Shown here in pieces: positions 1 through 8,700 of a stretch of 22,514 nucleotides of DNA. The notes below the pieces were generated by a model. It was not told the origin of the DNA. It ran no database searches and saw only the letters and a list, made by a program, of their open reading frames with translations. The number at the start of each line of letters is the position of its first letter. Position 1 is the first letter of the stretch. This DNA is from JAQUGA01 sp038210985 (GTDB lineage: Bacteria; Bacteroidota; Bacteroidia; Bacteroidales; WCHB1-69), in the NCBI GenBank assembly GCA_038210985.1, contig JBBQWB010000044.1, positions 1 to 22,514 on the forward strand, read 5' to 3'. The position numbers and the translations under genes are program-made.

Positions 1-72
1 TGAGAGAAAAAAACTTCGCCATGAAAGGGCAGCTTAATGTTTTTCATTCCTCGTCAAAGTCTCCTGCAAGGT

Positions 73-126
73 ACTCTGATGTGAACTAAATCTTAAAATC
101 AGAGTCCTCTGCGAGAGACTCTGATT
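73..126. repeat. Alternating inverted repeats able to form competing hairpins
   Basis: ACTCTGAT at 73-80, ATCAGAGT at 98-105 and ACTCTGATT at 118-126 alternate in orientation, so the middle copy can pair with either neighbour. The second pairing is the stronger: AATCAGAGTC (97-106) against GACTCTGATT (117-126), 10 bp with a 10-nt loop. A further AATCAGAGT lies near 412-420. This is directly visible. Whether it is a regulatory structure or the debris of a palindromic mobile repeat cannot be decided here. Confidence 0.6.
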
Positions 127-168
127 GTGGAACAATCCGAACAAAAAAAACTGACTAAATAAAATAAA

Positions 169-189
169 GCTCGGATTGCAAATCCGAGC
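169..189. repeat. Dispersed palindrome, copy A (GC-arm variant)
   Basis: Arms GCTCGGATT (169-177) and AATCCGAGC (181-189) pair perfectly around a GCA loop. The core CGGATTGCAAATCCG is shared exactly with the copy at 17373-17393, but the third pair from the outside edge differs in both arms, so pairing is kept. A half-copy reading AATCCGAAC lies just upstream, within 133-142. It resembles REP-like dispersed palindromes of bacterial intergenic DNA; that assignment is inference. Confidence 0.7.
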
Positions 190-353
190 AAACGAAAATG
201 ATTTAAATGACTATTTAGTGTCTGCACGAAAACTATTTAAAATTTTGAATATTAGCTGTTTACATGTTGTTTTTCGAGTTGAATCTATTTATAAAAAGGA
301 GTGTTTTTGCTTGTATCAATGATTAAATTAGTGATTTTGATAACATTGAACGA

Positions 354-380
354 TTATTTACCATCATTTATGGTAAATAA
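354..380. repeat. Perfect 11-bp inverted repeat
   Basis: TTATTTACCAT (354-364) and ATGGTAAATAA (370-380) are exact reverse complements separated by 5 nt. No T-run follows on the plus strand, so it is not a typical intrinsic terminator. It is very AT-rich and isolated from any start codon. It could be a protein-binding dyad or an element remnant. Confidence 0.6.
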
Positions 381-541
381 GCAAATAGATTCAAAATTTT
401 TTAAGGTGTAAAATCAGAGTGCTTAGTAAAAAACGTCAAAAACGAGGCGTTCTGAAGCTTTTTAAAATCAGGATTTTACTCTTGTAAATGACGTATTTTA
501 AAAACGAAGACAACGAAGTGTTTGGCGTTTTCTTACAAGCA

Positions 542-1348
542 CTATTTATCCAGTTCCTCAAACGAAATATCCATCACCGGAACAGACCAGCAATCTTTGT
601 AATCAAAATGCCACCATTCGGAATTTAAAACCTTAAACCCATGTTTCGACATTTTTTGAATCAAATAATCTCTATTTTTTCTTGCTTCTTTGGGAATTCC
701 ATTATACAAAGGAGAAGATTCACGTTTACATTCATCAAACTTGGTTGGCATTTCGATATATTCTCCGTCTAAGCTCTCGAAAGAAACATCCACAGCCATT
801 CCCCTATTGTGTCGCGAACCTTTTTCGGGGGTTGCAGCATAGCGTGAATTCTGAACAATATCCCACAACAATAAGGTTACTGAATAAGGTCGATAAGCGT
901 CCCAAATAACCAATCGAAACCCATCCTTTAGCATTTCTTCTTGCACTTTTTGAAGTGCTTGGCATGCTTTTATGTTTAAAAATGCTACATCTTTTGAATA
1001 AATTGCTTTATTAAAAATATTCTCGTAATGAGCATACCGCATATCGATTTTAGCATCAAGAACATATTCCGACAATCTGACTAATCTTTTATTGGGATAT
1101 TTAGAAATCATGTCAAGATATTCTTCAAATGAGCGAATCATTCCTTTTGGAGAATTTGCCCGAATTAAAGAGTCGTCCTGATAAGGATTATCTGAAGGTT
1201 TAGCTTCATCGCTTAAAACTTGTATTTCTTCTTTGACCGAATCGTGCAAAGCGACATGGTTAATGGTTGTATTTTCCGAAACTTCGATTTGAGAACAAGA
1301 GCTTAACAAAAAAGAAGGGAATAACCATAAATATTTAATCTTTACCAT
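542..1348 (-). CDS. D-alanyl-D-alanine dipeptidase lipoprotein (VanX/DdpX family, peptidase M15D)
   Basis: This is a zinc dipeptidase of the VanX/DdpX type, which hydrolyses D-Ala-D-Ala. The zinc and catalytic set is complete: SRHNRGMAVD gives His180 and Asp187, EWWH gives Glu244 and His247, and DAYRP gives Arg153, matching the spacing of VanX His116/Asp123, Glu181/His184 and Arg71. Residues 1-18 form a lipoprotein signal ending LLSSC with Cys18 as lipid anchor, so the enzyme should sit on the periplasmic side of a membrane. The 268-residue length is VanX (about 200 residues) plus a lipoprotein leader and linker. Its start overlaps the stop of the upstream peroxidase gene by 7 nt, suggesting translational coupling. 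No VanH, VanA or VanRS-like gene is present, so cell-wall turnover or dipeptide scavenging is a better guess than glycopeptide resistance. Confidence 0.9.
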   Translation of the reverse strand: MVKIKYLWLFPSFLLSSCSQIEVSENTTINHVALHDSVKEEIQVLSDEAKPSDNPYQDDSLIRANSPKGMIRSFEEYLDMISKYPNKRLVRLSEYVLDAKIDMRYAHYENIFNKAIYSKDVAFLNIKACQALQKVQEEMLKDGFRLVIWDAYRPYSVTLLLWDIVQNSRYAATPEKGSRHNRGMAVDVSFESLDGEYIEMPTKFDECKRESSPLYNGIPKEARKNRDYLIQKMSKHGFKVLNSEWWHFDYKDCWSVPVMDISFEELDK

Positions 1349-2514
1349 GGCAAATCGCTAGGTTTTGAAAATGCAGGATTTGTAATAAAATCATCATCGC
1401 TGAGGGTTAACAAAAAACTTTTCAAATCCACTTTTTGCTGTGGAGTTAAATGAGCTCCACCCTGCCCTATTTTATGCATCAACGAGTTAACATAAGGCGA
1501 ATTAACCAAACCTTCGCTATAAAAATCGATCACTTCATCTAATGTTTTAAATCTTCCATCGTGCATGTATGGTGCTGTATGTTGGATATTCCGAAGTGTG
1601 GGAGCTTTATATGCACCTTTGTCGATAATATTTCCTGTAAATGCGTATCTATCTTTGGAATCATTAAAAACACTATCCTTTGCATTGTTATAAAACTTAT
1701 TGGTAGTAAATAATGGATTTCCACCTCCACCATGACAATGAAAACAATCCGCACCCTCTTCGGTAGTAAATAAAATATACCCATTTAATTCCGAATCGCT
1801 TAATTGAATTTCGCCTCGTAAATATCGATCAAATTTCGAATTGCAACTTACTAAAGACCTTACAAATTGTGCAATGGCTTTATCAATACGTTCGATTGTA
1901 ACTTCTGGAGAGCCAAACGCAGCTTGAAACATTGGTGAATACATTGGAATACTCGAAATCGCAGAAACTGCTCTATCCGTCGTACTATTTAATTCATGCG
2001 GTGCAACGATGCCCATTTCCACAATATCTTCGAGTAAGCGTCTTTTTATATTCGGATTTTCCTTACAAATTAACCCATTCCAAAAATATCCTTCGGAATT
2101 AAAAACAATATTAATTAATGGCAACATATAATGTGGCGTTTCAATTCCTGTTACACCAAAAGTCTTTCCATCAATATATTTAGGATGATCGATACCACAT
2201 TCAAATGCCCTACTTTGTAAATGACAAGTTCCACAACTCATCAACGAATCGGGATCAAAACCAGTATAACCTCTTAATCGCCCGTCATAAAACAAATATC
2301 TACCTAATCGAACTCCTTCAACTGTCATTGGATTGTCGCTAGGAATATTATAATGAGTAGGAAAATAATTTGGCACATTAAATTTATAGGGAGTTGTTTT
2401 AGATACAAACTCAGGAATAACGTCTTCTTTGACACAAGAAATAATAATAAGACCAGCAGTAAAAAGGACTACAAATACTAAAAACACCGATGTTAAACTT
2501 CTAGTTGATTTCAT
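1342..2514 (-). CDS. Diheme cytochrome c peroxidase-like lipoprotein (CcpA/MauG superfamily)
   Basis: Two c-type heme sites are visible: CGTCH (Cys94, Cys97, His98) and CFHCH (Cys257, Cys260, His261). The family signature YMHDGRF with following TLDEVIDFY is at 316-331, where Met317 is a candidate distal heme ligand. The N-terminus has a hydrophobic segment ending IIISC with Cys27 as probable lipidation site, which suggests a periplasmic membrane-anchored protein. At 390 residues it is within the usual range for bacterial diheme peroxidases. Family members reduce hydrogen peroxide with electrons from small cytochromes or quinol-linked donors, or oxidise protein or other substrates as MauG does; which applies here is not evident. 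It is the first gene of a two-gene minus-strand unit with the dipeptidase. Start: the ATG at 2514 gives a clean signal sequence. Confidence 0.92.
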   Translation of the reverse strand: MKSTRSLTSVFLVFVVLFTAGLIIISCVKEDVIPEFVSKTTPYKFNVPNYFPTHYNIPSDNPMTVEGVRLGRYLFYDGRLRGYTGFDPDSLMSCGTCHLQSRAFECGIDHPKYIDGKTFGVTGIETPHYMLPLINIVFNSEGYFWNGLICKENPNIKRRLLEDIVEMGIVAPHELNSTTDRAVSAISSIPMYSPMFQAAFGSPEVTIERIDKAIAQFVRSLVSCNSKFDRYLRGEIQLSDSELNGYILFTTEEGADCFHCHGGGGNPLFTTNKFYNNAKDSVFNDSKDRYAFTGNIIDKGAYKAPTLRNIQHTAPYMHDGRFKTLDEVIDFYSEGLVNSPYVNSLMHKIGQGGAHLTPQQKVDLKSFLLTLSDDDFITNPAFSKPSDLPW

Positions 2515-2555
2515 GCTTTATTGTTTTTCTTTCTAAATACAATCATTAAAAATAG

Positions 2556-2563
2556 TAATTTTG
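2556..2563 (+). promoter_or_regulatory. Candidate -7 element upstream of the secreted-protein/Smr unit
   Basis: TAATTTTG matches the Bacteroidota -7 consensus TAnnTTTG and lies 40 nt before the ATG at 2604, in the 89-bp divergent gap. I see no good -33 TTG at the expected distance, so confidence is moderate. Confidence 0.4.
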
Positions 2564-2603
2564 TCAATGAACAAAGTTAATCAAAATAAAACAATTACTG
2601 TTT

Positions 2604-3908
2604 ATGGGATTTAAAAGGCTGTTTTTGGTTTTCATTTTATCGACTATGGCAAGTTTGCTATTTTCGCAAAACGAGGAACTGAAAACTACTATTTCGTTAT
2701 ATGATAGTCTTTATTATCGCTTAGTGGATATTAGATATCGACCTTTGGATTCGAACCTCTCAAATCGAACAAATATTTATGGCGATGGGATGTCGTATGT
2801 TTTAGTAGCCGATTTAATTATGTTTGAAAACACCAAAGATGAAAAATACTTGAATCGATTTTTGCTAAATTCAACTGGAATAATGCAATATCGCCGCGAT
2901 TATTTGAACCCAAACGACGAACCACGATGGGGAAAAGACCCATCAATGTACCACGATGGCTTGCTAATGTGGGCATACTCCTACTTTATATATCGTGTAA
3001 ACAAATTGGACGCTGCATTTTCTTCATTTCAAATTTCCGATTCCTTGCTCAATCCAATATCAAAACTCGACAGTAATTTAAAAACCATTAAAAATATTTC
3101 GGATAAATTTGAAAAAGAAATCACAAAAACACTCGATTTTTACGACCGATATTGGTTTGGCAGCAAAATTGGCTTTAAAACATCTACCAGCAAAAAAGCC
3201 CGTCCGGCACATTTAAATTTCCAATCAGCTTTTGGAGCAACATATTATTACATGGGCATTGCAAGCAAAAATTCAAAATACATACTCCGAGCTCATCAAT
3301 TGGCAAGTTTATACCGAAGCGTAGCTTTGGATAAGCCACGTTGTGCAGGTGGAACGCCAATTCCGCCATATTCAAAACGCAATGTTATTGAAATTACGGA
3401 AGATAGTTGCATGATATGGAAACATTGGGGATGGCGTCCTGCTCAATGCAAAAACGACTATAATGCAATGGATTACGATGATATTAGCCACGGAGTTCAA
3501 GCATTTATATTTCCAATGACGATTGTTAATTCGCTCGAAAAAGATGGAAAATATTATTTTTCGGATATGGATATGATTTTGATGCACAACACTTTTACTA
3601 AACGAATTTTTGCAGGATATTCGGGCAGTTGTCCAACGTTTAATTCGGCATTAGATGGCGATACAATTATACAATTTGAGCCTAAACTTTCGGGATTTAA
3701 TAAACTAAGAGTCCGATGTATAGCCTATTCATTTTTAATTCCTTGGGATGAAAAAATCGGAACTTCCTCAAATATTAAAATTAAAACAATTATACACGAT
3801 TTTTTGCAAAGCGAATGTTTCCAATCATCCAAAAACTCAATTGCGGGCATGGATTTATTTGGACTTGCAATGTATATTCGTGAAATACAAGCACTTAATA
3901 AACATTAA
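2604..3908 (+). CDS. Secreted protein of unknown function (possibly alpha/alpha-toroid fold)
   Basis: I do not recognise this gene. The product has 434 residues with a signal peptide (residues 1 to about 21, hydrophobic core then LLFSQ), so it should be exported to the periplasm or beyond. The mature part is rich in aromatic residues and predicted helices: YHDGLLMWAYSYF (116-128), KHWGWRPAQ (273-281), YDDISHGVQAF (291-301), and a late TFNSALDG (345-352). The alternation of helical hairpins with conserved-looking His/Asp/Trp clusters recalls six-hairpin (alpha/alpha)6 proteins such as some glycan hydrolases or lyases, but I cannot name a family and that comparison is a guess. The Smr gene follows after 12 nt and is probably co-transcribed, even though one product is secreted and the other cytosolic. 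Confidence 0.75.
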   Translation: MGFKRLFLVFILSTMASLLFSQNEELKTTISLYDSLYYRLVDIRYRPLDSNLSNRTNIYGDGMSYVLVADLIMFENTKDEKYLNRFLLNSTGIMQYRRDYLNPNDEPRWGKDPSMYHDGLLMWAYSYFIYRVNKLDAAFSSFQISDSLLNPISKLDSNLKTIKNISDKFEKEITKTLDFYDRYWFGSKIGFKTSTSKKARPAHLNFQSAFGATYYYMGIASKNSKYILRAHQLASLYRSVALDKPRCAGGTPIPPYSKRNVIEITEDSCMIWKHWGWRPAQCKNDYNAMDYDDISHGVQAFIFPMTIVNSLEKDGKYYFSDMDMILMHNTFTKRIFAGYSGSCPTFNSALDGDTIIQFEPKLSGFNKLRVRCIAYSFLIPWDEKIGTSSNIKIKTIIHDFLQSECFQSSKNSIAGMDLFGLAMYIREIQALNKH

Positions 3909-3920
3909 AAACAATAAAAA

Positions 3921-5027
3921 ATGAAATACCAAGTTGGAGATAAAGTTAAATTTTTAAACGATGTGGGTGGTGGTGTAATTACTAAAATTATTAGTCCAAC
4001 AATGGTATATGTAGCCATCGAAGAAGGATTTGAATATCCTGTTAGCACCGCCGAAATTATTCCTGCAGTTCAAAACGAAGAAGGTTCAAAGGCTTTTAAT
4101 CAAGATTTTAATATTGCAAAATCTCAAATTAATCCAAATACATTATCCGAAAACAATACTTCTGATGATGATTTTGAACGAGAGACTCCATTACAAAAAT
4201 TCACCTCGTTAAATATCACAAAAAACGGAATATATTTAGCATACGTTCCCCACGATCAAGTATGGCTATTAAAAGACAACATCGATATTTTTGTTGTCAA
4301 CAAAACCCATTGCGATATTCTTTACAGCTTGTTTTTAAAAGAGGATAAAAAATACATTGGCGTTGACTATGGCTCCATTTCGCCATATTCTAAATATCAT
4401 ATTGCAACCATTTCACGAGAAGAAATTAACGAGTGGAACAATGGATTAATCCAAATTTTGTTTCATAACGAAAAAGTCATGAATCCAATTGCTCCTTTAA
4501 ACACTTCGTTTCAGGTTAAATCATCCCGTTTTGTTTCAAAGGACAGTTTTACAGCAAGTTCGGTTATGCAGGAGAAATCTATAATGTATTTACTTGGTGA
4601 AGTAGTTGCAGAACAAGCTCAAGTTTTTAACCAAGAAGATATAAAAAAGATTGACTTCCAGCCAGAGGTTAAAATTGCAAAAAAAATTCATCAAGAAAGC
4701 ATATTGAGCAATTTTATGAAAAACAACGACACTGCTGAAATTGATTTACACATTGAAAGCATTATTGAAAACTCAATGCTTTACAATGAAAATCCTAGCG
4801 ATTTAGACCCAATCCAAATATTACAAATACAGTTACAACATTTTGAACGCTGTTTAGATGAAGCTATTCGACTGAAACTTAGAAGTCTCGTTTTTATTCA
4901 TGGAGTTGGAATTGGAAAACTCAAAAGTGAATTAAAAAAGATTTTAAACAATTATCCTGATGTTCATTATATGGATGCTTCTTCCCAAAAGTATGGTTCG
5001 GGAGCGATTGAAGTTTGGATTAAATAA
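3921..5027 (+). CDS. DUF2027 / Smr-domain protein (MutS2-type C-terminal Smr)
   Basis: The C-terminal ~100 residues form a Smr domain: the DLH motif at 275-277 (usually LDLHG), a long connecting helix with HFERCLDEAI, and HGVGIGKLK at 327-335 matching the family HGxGxGxL signature, ending GSGAIEVWIK. Smr domains act on nucleic acid, as endonucleases on DNA in MutS2 or on RNA in ribosome-rescue factors such as SmrB. The N-terminus (1-48) has a small beta-barrel-like VGDKVKFLNDVGGGVIT motif, and the middle (about 95-245) corresponds to DUF2027, a Bacteroidota-restricted region. No signal peptide is present, so the protein is cytosolic. At 368 residues it is normal for this architecture. It starts 12 nt after the secreted-protein stop, as the second gene of an apparent operon. 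Confidence 0.88.
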   Translation: MKYQVGDKVKFLNDVGGGVITKIISPTMVYVAIEEGFEYPVSTAEIIPAVQNEEGSKAFNQDFNIAKSQINPNTLSENNTSDDDFERETPLQKFTSLNITKNGIYLAYVPHDQVWLLKDNIDIFVVNKTHCDILYSLFLKEDKKYIGVDYGSISPYSKYHIATISREEINEWNNGLIQILFHNEKVMNPIAPLNTSFQVKSSRFVSKDSFTASSVMQEKSIMYLLGEVVAEQAQVFNQEDIKKIDFQPEVKIAKKIHQESILSNFMKNNDTAEIDLHIESIIENSMLYNENPSDLDPIQILQIQLQHFERCLDEAIRLKLRSLVFIHGVGIGKLKSELKKILNNYPDVHYMDASSQKYGSGAIEVWIK

Positions 5028-5053
5028 GTTAAAAATCAGAAAGTAGAAAGGTG

Positions 5054-5255
5054 GATTGATGAGATGATTAGCAGATTAGCTGATGTGAGGATTAGCAGAT
5101 TAGCTGATTTGTTGATGTGAGGATGTGAGGATGAGATGATTAGCAGATGTGAGGATTAGCAGATTTGATGATTAGCTGATGAGATGATTAGCTGATTTGT
5201 TGATGTGAGGATGTGAGGATTAGCAGATTTGATGATTAGCTGATTTGTTGATGTG
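5054..5255 (+). repeat. Degenerate tandem array of ~10-nt words (GATGATTAGC, GATGTGAGG, GATTTGTTGAT)
   Basis: About 200 bases are built almost entirely from a few short words, GATTAGCAGAT, GATTAGCTGAT, GATTTGTTGAT and GATGTGAGGAT, in varying order. The largest exact duplication is 35 nt, 5098-5132 equal to 5186-5220 (88-nt offset). A third partial copy at 5232-5255 starts GATTAGCTGATTTGTTGATG. Cytosine is almost absent except inside AGC, so strand asymmetry is strong. The array is too irregular and short-unit for a CRISPR. It probably grew by slippage and unequal recombination, and its right end is the rnpB promoter's -33 region. Confidence 0.85.
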
Positions 5256-5277
5256 TTCCGAAAAAGTCGTATCTTTG
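5244..5277 (+). promoter_or_regulatory. rnpB promoter (-33 TTTG/TTG, -7 TATCTTTG)
   Basis: TATCTTTG at 5270-5277 fits the -7 consensus TAnnTTTG exactly. TTTG at 5244-5247 and TTG at 5248-5250 lie 22 and 19 nt upstream, in the accepted -33 window. Initiation a few bases downstream would fall at about 5281-5284, where helix P1 of RNase P RNA begins. The -33 part is the last word of the repeat array. Confidence 0.75.
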
Positions 5278-5280
5278 CAA

Positions 5281-5648
5281 TTGTAACGCGTTAGGGTTTG
5301 TCGCTGCCTTTTGGCGGAGGAAAGTCCGGACAGCACAGAGCACCATGCTTCCTAACGGGAAGGCGTTTTGAATGGAGGACAAAACGACAGAAAGTGCCAC
5401 AGAAAATAACCGTTCCGATTTATCGGAATAAGGGTGAAAACGGGAGGTAAGAGCTCACGGGTTGTGCAGGCGACTGCACGATTGGGTAAACCTCATGGGA
5501 TGAAAGACCAAATAAACCAAGGCTTGAGGGTTGCTCGCCCAATCTTGGAGGGTAGGTCGATAGAAGCAAATGGCAACGTTTGCTCCAGATAAATGACAAA
5601 CATTCGCTTCGGCGGAAACAGAATCCGGCTTACACTTTCGCGTTACAA
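5281..5648 (+). ncRNA. rnpB: RNase P RNA, bacterial type A
   Basis: This is the catalytic RNA of RNase P, which removes 5' leaders from pre-tRNAs. Conserved regions are all in order: GAGGAAAGTCCGGAC at 5317-5331 (P4 5' strand region), GGTAAACC near 5484, AGATAAATGAC near 5587, and ACAGAATCCGGCTTA near 5618-5632 (P4 3' strand region). Helix P1 closes perfectly: TTGTAACGCG (5281-5290) pairs with CGCGTTACAA (5639-5648). The total of about 368 nt is typical of type A. Ends were set from P1 and may be off by a few bases. No clear intrinsic terminator follows; the TPR gene begins 132 nt later. Confidence 0.97.
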
Positions 5649-5748
5649 AATCCTCCTTTTCAATTTTCTACAAGCAAAACTCAGGTTATCAAACAAGCCT
5701 TGTTAATAAATCATCAGGAATGCAACAAACCAATACTTTTATTTAAAG

Positions 5749-5756
5749 TAATTTCG
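5749..5756 (+). promoter_or_regulatory. Weak candidate -7 element before the TPR gene
   Basis: TAATTTCG differs from TAnnTTTG at one position and lies 25 nt before the ATG at 5781. Read-through from rnpB is an alternative source of transcription. Confidence 0.25.
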
Positions 5757-5780
5757 TTTAGTACAAAAAACTGTAACGCT

Positions 5781-8700
5781 ATGTTAAAAATAATAAAAGA
5801 ATCAAGCCTCACTTTAATATTACTTTTCTTACTAACAGGGGCATTTTCTCAAAAAACCTACTTCTATTTTGAACCCGACATCTCCTATCGAGATGGTATT
5901 GAACTTATGCAAAAAGAGAAATTTGGTGCTGCTCAAAAAAAATTCAATACCGTATTTTCAGCAAATATTGATCATCGGAATCCAATATACGTTCAATCGA
6001 AGTTTTATTATGCAGTTTGTGCTTATAATTTAATGCATAAAAATACCGAAAGTCTGTTTATGGAATTTATTGAAGTATATCATCAAGAAAGTTTGAGCAA
6101 TCTTGCCCATTTTTACTTAGCTCGATGGTATTTTGATAAGAAAAATTATGTGAAAAGTTTAAAGGAGTTATATAAAGTTGACTCATACGACTTAACCGCT
6201 TCCGACCAAATTGAATTTAAATATCGCAAAGCATACTGCCATTTCTCAAACAATGAACTAAGTGATGCCAAAAAACTATTTTTCGATGTAAAAAAAGTCG
6301 ATGGCAAATTCAAATCACAAGCAACCTACTACTATGCTCATATTACTTACACCGAAGGCTTATTAGAAACAGCTTTAATCGATTTTACTTCGCTTAAAAA
6401 CGATGAGTATTACAGCTCTATTGTTCCATATTACATTATTCAAATTTATTATTTACAACAAAACTACGATCAAATTTTTGCTTTAGCTCCCGAATTATTT
6501 GAAAAATCTTCCGACAAAAGAAAACCTGAAATTAAAAGAATATTGGGCGAATCTTATTATAATGAAAATAAATTTAAAGAAGCAATTCCTCACCTTAACT
6601 ACTACATGGAAGCCAAAGAAATAAAACCAAGCAGATCGGATAATTATATTATTGGTTATTGCTATTACCAAACTGGCGATTTTAATAAAGCCCTAAATTT
6701 TTTGAAAAACGTTTCGGAACAAACCGATTCTCTTACCCAAAATGCCTATTTTATTATTGGAGATTGTTACTTAAAAACAAAGCAAAAACAATATGCATCC
6801 AATGCTTTCTACGAAGCTTATAAAATGAATTTAGACATAGAAATTACCGAAGAATCACTTTTTAATTATGCCAAACTTCAGTATGAATTTTCTTCCAATC
6901 CATTTCAAAGTGCCATTTCATCGTTTGAAGAATATGTAAACACATTTCCAAATTCTGATCGAATTGATGAGGTAAACGAATATCTATTAGCTATTTATCA
7001 AACTACTAAAAACTATAAAGAAGCAATAAATTCGCTAGAAAAAATAAAAAATAAAAATCATAAATTATTAAAAGCATACCAACAAATTTCTCATTTTAGA
7101 GGTATTGAACTTTTTAATAATTCCGATTTTGCAAATGCAATTGTATATTTCGACAAATCATTAAAAAACGATTTCGACAGCAAAATTAATGCTTTTAACC
7201 ACTATTGGAAAGGTGAAGCATACTATCAAATGGCAAAATACAACGAGGCAATTGATAGTTACAATAAATTTTTGTTGGCAAAAGGAGCATTCGACACGCC
7301 TGAGTATGCAAAATCATATTATTCAATTGGTTACTGTTGGTTTAAACAAAAAAACTTCGCCAATGCTTTAACCGCTTATCGAAAATTTTTATCCGACACA
7401 AAAAATATTCAATCCAAAGAGTTAATTAGCGACGCATATAATCGTGCAGGTGATTGCTATTTTATTACAAAGGAATTTAGCCAATCCATTCAGATGTACG
7501 ACAAAGCAATTGAGCTCAATGTATTAGATGTAGATTATGCACTTTACCAAAAAGCAATTGCTTATGGCGCAAACGGAAAAATGCAAGATAAAAAGAATGT
7601 AATTATTCAATTGCTAACCAATTATCCTAAATCCAATTGGGTGGACGAATCGCAATATGAACTTGGAGATACCTATGTTGCTTTAAATGAATTAGATAAA
7701 GCCGTTGCTGAATATACAAAAATGATTGAAAAATTTCCTAATAGTAAAAATATTCGTTCGGCAAAATTAAAACTTGGTTTGGCTTATTATAATATGTCAG
7801 AAGATGAGAAAGCAATAGGTATTTTGAAAAAAGTAGTGGAAGAATATCCTGGAACACAAGAATCTAAAGATGCTTTAAAAAACATTCGGAATATTTATGT
7901 GGATAATAATAATGTAGATGAATTTTTTAATTATGTGAAACAAATTCCTTCTGCAACCGTATCTTCATCCGAACAAGATTCATTAACTTTTAAAGTTGTT
8001 GAAAACAGATACTTAGACAACGATTGCGAAAAAGCGAAAAAAGGAGCCATGGATTACATTGAAAAATTTCCTCAAGGTTATTTCATCTTAAAAGCATACT
8101 ACTACAAAGCAGAGTGTGAGTTCAAATCGGGCAATATACCAGCAACACTAGAAAGTTTTGAAACACTTTTACAAAAATTTCCAAAATCAAATTATGAGGA
8201 AAGAGCTCTTTTAGTTTCTGCTGACATTTTGTATCAACAAAAAAATTATGCTAAAGCTGCCGAATACTACAGTCGATTACAAATAGTAGCGAGCAATCAA
8301 ACATTACTAACTGGAGCAATTACAGGTAAGATGCGTTCGTATTTCATACTTCAAAATTACTCCGAAGCAATTACTGCGGCTCAAGAATTATTAAAAGGAA
8401 CCAAACTTTCGGAAAGCACTATTGAGGAATGTCGTTTAACTATTATACGCTCGGCAATGCAAACACAGCAGTATAATGTGGCTATGTCCGAATGTCAATT
8501 GCTTTTAAAGAGTAAAAATGAAGCTTCTGCCGAAGCCTATTATGTAATTTCGGAAATTGAATTTAAACAAGGGAATTTTGATGCTTCCGAAAAACGAATT
8601 TTTGATTTATTGAGCTTGGGTTCTCCCTACGAATATTGGCTGGCAAAATCGTATATTTTATTAGGCGATATTTATGTCGAAAAAGGGAATTTATTTCAAG

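Larger units (their letters stand above)
1..541. other. Non-coding, structured left-edge region
   Basis: I see no convincing gene in these 541 bases; all frames are broken by stops within short distances. The region holds an alternating set of AATCAGAGT/ACTCTGATT words (73-126, again near 413), a palindrome at 169-189, a perfect 11-bp inverted repeat at 354-380, and a minus-oriented copy of an AAGAAAACGCC-containing motif at 524-540. It lies downstream of the minus-strand dipeptidase gene, so it may contain that gene's 3' end signals, but no hairpin followed by a T-run on the minus strand is evident. Confidence 0.6.
5028..5280. other. Intergenic region dominated by a degenerate repeat array and the rnpB promoter
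   Basis: After the Smr stop there are about 25 unremarkable bases, then the repeat array (5054-5255) and the rnpB promoter. No coding potential is credible: the frames through the array are simple repetitions of ISRLAD-like peptides. Confidence 0.7.

Noticed and set aside
354..380. Intrinsic terminator at the inverted repeat
   Set aside because: The stem has only four G-C pairs and is not followed by a T-run on either strand; it was kept only as an inverted repeat.
542..1348. Vancomycin-resistance gene vanX
   Set aside because: The active-site motifs fit VanX/DdpX, but no VanH, VanA or VanRS homologue is adjacent, and the lipoprotein signal points to a periplasmic role rather than the cytosolic one of VanX.
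1539..1784. Minus-strand frame inside the peroxidase gene
   Set aside because: It overlaps the second heme-binding region of the peroxidase in another frame and has no features of its own.
5054..5255. CRISPR-like array
   Set aside because: Units are only about 10 nt, irregularly ordered, with no repeat of constant length and no unique spacers; no cas gene is nearby.
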